Source: [Enterobacter] lignolyticus SCF1 (GTDB lineage Bacteria > Pseudomonadota > Gammaproteobacteria > Enterobacterales > Enterobacteriaceae). From it: a stretch of 64,000 nucleotides of DNA. A program made the translations under genes and the position numbers. The stretch covers positions 4,092,001 through 4,156,000 of the forward strand of contig NC_014618.1 in assembly GCF_000164865.1 (NCBI RefSeq), in the 5' to 3' direction. Positions 60,622 to 64,000 of the stretch are shown in pieces. Every line of letters starts with the position of its first letter. The first letter of the stretch is position 1. Below the pieces are notes generated by a model that saw only the letters and a program-made list of their open reading frames with translations, was not told the origin of the DNA and did no database searches.

Positions 60622-63101
60622 TGGAAGAAGAGTGGTCACGCCTGCAGCAGGCACTAAACACCTGCTTTAGCCAAGGGGTCACATTTAAGGATGGCATCGA
60701 AAATCAGTTTCTGAACAGACTAATTCAGATCATCACAGATGCCTCGGCAGGGCATGGTGATATATTTGCCGGCTACGCCGATGCATTACGAGCGGCTCAT
60801 GCGAGCGGTATTAGCGCGCCGTTGCTCCCCCTGCCGCCTGAACTGACCGACGTTCCAGCACCTGAGTGGGGCATGACAAAGTCGCCTGCAACACAACAAA
60901 TTCAACTAGCTGAAGAGGCAGACCTAGCGCTAACCAGAGCCACCTATCTGCGTAAGATCCGCAGGAACTTACTGCGCCCGGAGACCGATCCTGCGCTGAA
61001 GCGCCTGCTACCCGAGGAGCCCTGGCTGACTCATTATCAGGGATTCGGTCAACAGGCCGCTATTCGGACGCTACTGACGTCTGATGATAACTGTACGTTG
61101 CTGGTGAACCTGCCCACCAGTTGCGGTAAAAGCCTTCTTACCCAACTCCAGGTGCTCAGCGCACCGACAAACACCTTCACGCTGGTGATCGTCCCTACCG
61201 TCGCTCTCGCTATTGAGCAGGCTGACGACATGCAAAAGCTGCTTCGTGGTGCCGACCAAGATCATGGTGGGAGTTATGCCTGGGTCGGAGGACAAGAACA
61301 GCCCGCACGTCAGGCGATTAAGGAAAGAATCAAAGCGGGAACACAGCGTGTGCTCTTTTGTTCCCCGGAAGCCGTTCGCTCTTCTCTGGTTCCTATGCTG
61401 TTTGAGCTTTCCAGACTGAATATGATTGGCGCGATCGTCATCGACGAAGCACATTTGATCGATCAATGGGGCGCGGAGTTCCGCCCTGACTTTCAGCTGA
61501 TTGCCCCTATGATTCGCTCACTGAAAGCCCAGGGAAAATGCCGTTTTCGTACACTGCTACTTTCGGCGACGTACAGCAAAAGCACTCGGAACATTCTGAT
61601 CGAGCAGTTCCATGATGAAAATAGCGAACTGATTGAAGTGTCAGCTAATTTCCTACGCCCAGAGCCGGAATATTTTGTGCATCATGAGGCAAATGAAAAC
61701 ACGCATCGTAGGCGGGTCGAACAACTGCTAATGACCTTACCCCGCCCGCTGATTTTGTATTGCACCACACGCACAGATGCGGAAATGTGGTCTGTCCGTC
61801 TGCACGAACTAGGCTACTGGCGAACCGGCACATTCCACGGGCAAATTGACACAAACAATCGCAAAAAATTGATTTCTAAATGGAAAAATGACCAACTCGA
61901 TATCATGGTCGCCACCTCAGCCTTTGGGGTAGGAATGAATAAAAAGGATATTCGCAGCATCATACATGCTGCCATTCCGGAAAGTATCGACCGTTATTAC
62001 CAGGACTGTGGGCGCGCCGGGCGTGACGGTAGATCCTGCCAAGTGCACCTTGTATGGCATAAGGCGCAAATGAAAACGGCAAAATCACTGGCCGTTGAGA
62101 CGCTGATTGGCGTAGAAAAAGGCTTTGCCCGCTGGAAAGCGATGTTTGATGATCGCAAAGAAAGTCCGATCGCTGACTACATGATTTCACTAAACATCAA
62201 GCCCGTTCATATTGATCACCAGGGCGATAAAAATGAAGCCTGGAACCGTCGGACATTGCTGTTAATGCAAAGGGCCAAACTCATCAAACTGGTCTTTGAT
62301 GATCCGAAAATTCCTGACACCCTTCGAGATAATCTGGATGACGACAACACGCAACTAAGTGAATGGTTCGAAAGCTACTACAACCACGTTCATATCCGTC
62401 ACTGTGACGATGCGCATTATTCAGAAGCGCACTGGAACACCCATGTGGAGAAGATCCGTCAGTCCGAGTTGAATAACCGCCGGGCAGCCTTTACGGTAAT
62501 GGAAATGTGGTTGGAGGATCCCGGCAAATCGCTGTGTAAAATTCTGCAGAAATTCTATGAATATCAAAACCATCCTCCCGAGTTAACTTGTGGAGGTTGT
62601 CCGGGGTGTCGCCACAAAGGGAAAGGGGCATTTTCCCCCACTGTGGGCACAGATGTACAAATTATACGTTCCGAGCCAAAGAAAAAAGCACTCTTCGTAG
62701 GCACCGAAAAGAAAGTGTATTACAACGAAAACATGAAGTTGCATTCATTGTTAACGAAACTTCGTGTAACGTTGCGGTCACTGATCACCTCTGGCGAATA
62801 TGTGTTTATTCGTGCAGACAGGCAAGTGTTCCTCCAGTTAGAGAACAACCTGGACTCGCTTTCGCACTTCTGGAGCGCACAGAAAATGACAGCGCCTGCA
62901 TCGGATGGACCAGAGATCGTGATCATCCCTAACACCGCCGATGCGTTCCCGAATCTACCCGTGACGCGTTTTGAGCGAATTATTATTGCACCTGAGCATC
63001 TCGCCGATCCTCAGTTCCCACATCGTACATGGTGCGAAAGCGCAGGTAATGCGCTGTCGCTGGACACTTTTATCAGGCAACTACAACATGTCAATAATTA
63101 A
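60621..63101 (+). CDS. dpdF: DpdF, RecQ-like helicase of the Dpd system
   Basis: An 826-residue RecQ-type helicase. Walker A LPTSCGKSLLTQLQ near residue 163, DEAH box VIDEAHLIDQWGAEFRPDF near 273, SATYS near 315, and the second lobe TSAFGVGMNKKDIRSIIH then RYYQDCGRAGRDGR near 460. A Cys4 cluster LTCGGCPGC near 655 is a zinc site of the RecQ type. Its ATG overlaps the dpdE stop, and its end overlaps dpdG by 14 bases. Part of the restriction module in dpd clusters. Confidence 0.9.
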   Translation: MEEEWSRLQQALNTCFSQGVTFKDGIENQFLNRLIQIITDASAGHGDIFAGYADALRAAHASGISAPLLPLPPELTDVPAPEWGMTKSPATQQIQLAEEADLALTRATYLRKIRRNLLRPETDPALKRLLPEEPWLTHYQGFGQQAAIRTLLTSDDNCTLLVNLPTSCGKSLLTQLQVLSAPTNTFTLVIVPTVALAIEQADDMQKLLRGADQDHGGSYAWVGGQEQPARQAIKERIKAGTQRVLFCSPEAVRSSLVPMLFELSRLNMIGAIVIDEAHLIDQWGAEFRPDFQLIAPMIRSLKAQGKCRFRTLLLSATYSKSTRNILIEQFHDENSELIEVSANFLRPEPEYFVHHEANENTHRRRVEQLLMTLPRPLILYCTTRTDAEMWSVRLHELGYWRTGTFHGQIDTNNRKKLISKWKNDQLDIMVATSAFGVGMNKKDIRSIIHAAIPESIDRYYQDCGRAGRDGRSCQVHLVWHKAQMKTAKSLAVETLIGVEKGFARWKAMFDDRKESPIADYMISLNIKPVHIDHQGDKNEAWNRRTLLLMQRAKLIKLVFDDPKIPDTLRDNLDDDNTQLSEWFESYYNHVHIRHCDDAHYSEAHWNTHVEKIRQSELNNRRAAFTVMEMWLEDPGKSLCKILQKFYEYQNHPPELTCGGCPGCRHKGKGAFSPTVGTDVQIIRSEPKKKALFVGTEKKVYYNENMKLHSLLTKLRVTLRSLITSGEYVFIRADRQVFLQLENNLDSLSHFWSAQKMTAPASDGPEIVIIPNTADAFPNLPVTRFERIIIAPEHLADPQFPHRTWCESAGNALSLDTFIRQLQHVNN

Positions 63102-63963
63102 TAACGCAGGTGCTGGGAGCGTCCTGGTACTCCTTCCTCTAATTGAACGCATTCTACAAAGCGCACAGGAACCGTTGTCTCAGGACACTCTACTCGCCCG
63201 TTATCGCCCTGATAACTTGCCAGCTAACGATAACGCGTGGGGGAAATTCACAGAGAACTTGAGTTTCTGGTGCAGTCAGGGACTATGGCCGATGCGCGAC
63301 GGAATGATGTTACCGCTTGAAGAAAACGCACGTCCACTGGCGCATCGCCTGCTTGCCTGTGCGATTGATTCTTGTCGCGAAAAAGGCGTTGCCAATGGGA
63401 ATGAATGCGAACCGTTATGGCGGGTGCTGAGTTGTCTGTTGAGCCTTCAGCAGCATTCGCCAGGAGGTCAAGAACCGCTCTCCCCACCAATCATCACAAA
63501 GAAAATACACAAATGGCTACCAGGTGAAAAGGTAAACGAAAACACCGCGAAGTTAGTAAGAGACTTTGGCCGTTTTCTAGGTTTTCTCGAGCTAATGCCG
63601 GACGGAAATTATGTCACCGACCCCACCCGGGCCATTCAATGTTTTCTGCCGATAATCTTTGGCAACACACGCACTCTTCCCGCCAAAATCTTCATGGCAA
63701 ACATGGCGGAGGTCATGCCGATGATGGACGGCGGGCAGTTCAGAAACTCCGTTCATGATGTGATGCAGCAGGAAAAAGACTGGATCTCTCCGGAAGGTGA
63801 CAATATCTGCACCAGCACATCCATTGCGCTACAACGACTTGAAATCAGTAAGCGCATTATTCTCACCACCGGCAGTGATGATGAAGACGCCTCCTCACTC
63901 CAGTTACCTGAGGGCAAAATTCGACGGGTTAGCCAAATCACTCTGAGGGAGGATGCACAATGA
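63088..63963 (+). CDS. dpdG: DpdG protein of the Dpd system
   Basis: A 291-residue soluble protein from the ATG at 63088 inside dpdF. Mostly helical, with a winged-helix-like start (VLVLLPLIERILQSAQEPLS then DTLLARYRP). No catalytic motif is seen. It is named by its place between dpdF and the next dpd gene in known clusters. It overlaps the next gene by 4 bases (ATGA). Confidence 0.8.
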   Translation: MSIINNAGAGSVLVLLPLIERILQSAQEPLSQDTLLARYRPDNLPANDNAWGKFTENLSFWCSQGLWPMRDGMMLPLEENARPLAHRLLACAIDSCREKGVANGNECEPLWRVLSCLLSLQQHSPGGQEPLSPPIITKKIHKWLPGEKVNENTAKLVRDFGRFLGFLELMPDGNYVTDPTRAIQCFLPIIFGNTRTLPAKIFMANMAEVMPMMDGGQFRNSVHDVMQQEKDWISPEGDNICTSTSIALQRLEISKRIILTTGSDDEDASSLQLPEGKIRRVSQITLREDAQ

Positions 63964-64000
63964 GCATGATGGAGTACTGGCCGTCCAGGGAAAATATCGT
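63960..64000 (+). CDS. dpdH: Start of the next dpd gene (dpdH by order), cut by the window end
   Basis: The first 13 codons of a frame (MSMMEYWPSRENI) that begins at the ATGA overlap with dpdG and runs off the window. In known clusters dpdH follows dpdG. The tight overlap shows the same operon. Identity rests on order only. Confidence 0.65.
   Translation, partial: MSMMEYWPSRENI

Overview
The window is enterobacterial chromosome with a sharp join near position 26,890. The left part (about 1-26,870) is GC-rich core or ancestral DNA. It has the 4-hydroxyphenylacetate degradation genes in the order known from E. coli B/W and Salmonella (end of hpaD, then hpaF-H-I-X-A-B-C), the yjiS/yjiR pair, a chromosomal fosA, and a complete D-glucosaminate PTS operon (dgaR, dgaABCDEF) with a textbook sigma-54 promoter. 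REP-type palindromes and a Klebsiella/Kluyvera/Leclercia-like FosA point to a member of the Enterobacteriaceae; the genus cannot be fixed from this window. The rest of the core part holds a DUF4136 lipoprotein, yjhX with a methyltransferase, a LysR/quinone-reductase pair, the ribosomal oxygenase roxA, a GntR regulator with a Cache-domain protein and an APC permease, and small conserved genes.

At 26,887-26,908 lies a near-copy of the 3' end of the leuX tRNA gene in reverse orientation. From there on the DNA is AT-richer and accessory in content, so this looks like one edge of a genomic island; no integrase is seen in the window. The first block (27.3-33.4 kb, minus strand) is a CP4/YeeV-type cassette: CbtA toxin with a premature stop, CbeA antitoxin, YeeT, RadC-like YeeS, ArdB/KlcA antirestriction protein, DUF905, a two-domain Ivy-like secreted protein, a GYF_2 protein, a WYL regulator, DUF932 YafZ/YfjQ and a YfjP-type GTPase. 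Several of these genes have their own hairpin terminator.

The middle (33.8-46.2 kb) is a patchwork. It has a trypsin-like protease followed by two tightly linked unknown genes, one with a glycine/alanine-rich hydrophobic core. It also has a possible HEPN protein, a DUF2971 protein, cytochrome b561, a ribbon-helix-helix protein, an inovirus-Gp2/AlpA replication-type cassette with paralogous unknowns, and an MgtC/SapB membrane protein. A chaperone-usher fimbrial operon (46.9-52.0 kb) follows, with two regulator genes behind it (CaiF/GrlA type and a putative pseudo-receiver protein).

The right end carries an orphan ParB-like gene, a membrane protein with an Mrr-type nuclease, and then queD and dpdE-dpdF-dpdG with the first codons of dpdH. 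This is the start of a Dpd cluster, which inserts 7-deazaguanine derivatives into DNA and restricts unmodified DNA. QueD makes an early preQ0 intermediate, while DpdE and DpdF are helicases of the restriction side. The genes that would prove the system (dpdA, dpdB, dpdC, queC, queE, folE) must lie beyond 64,000 if present. A leuX-associated dpd island is known from Salmonella Montevideo, which agrees with the tRNA fragment at the left edge.
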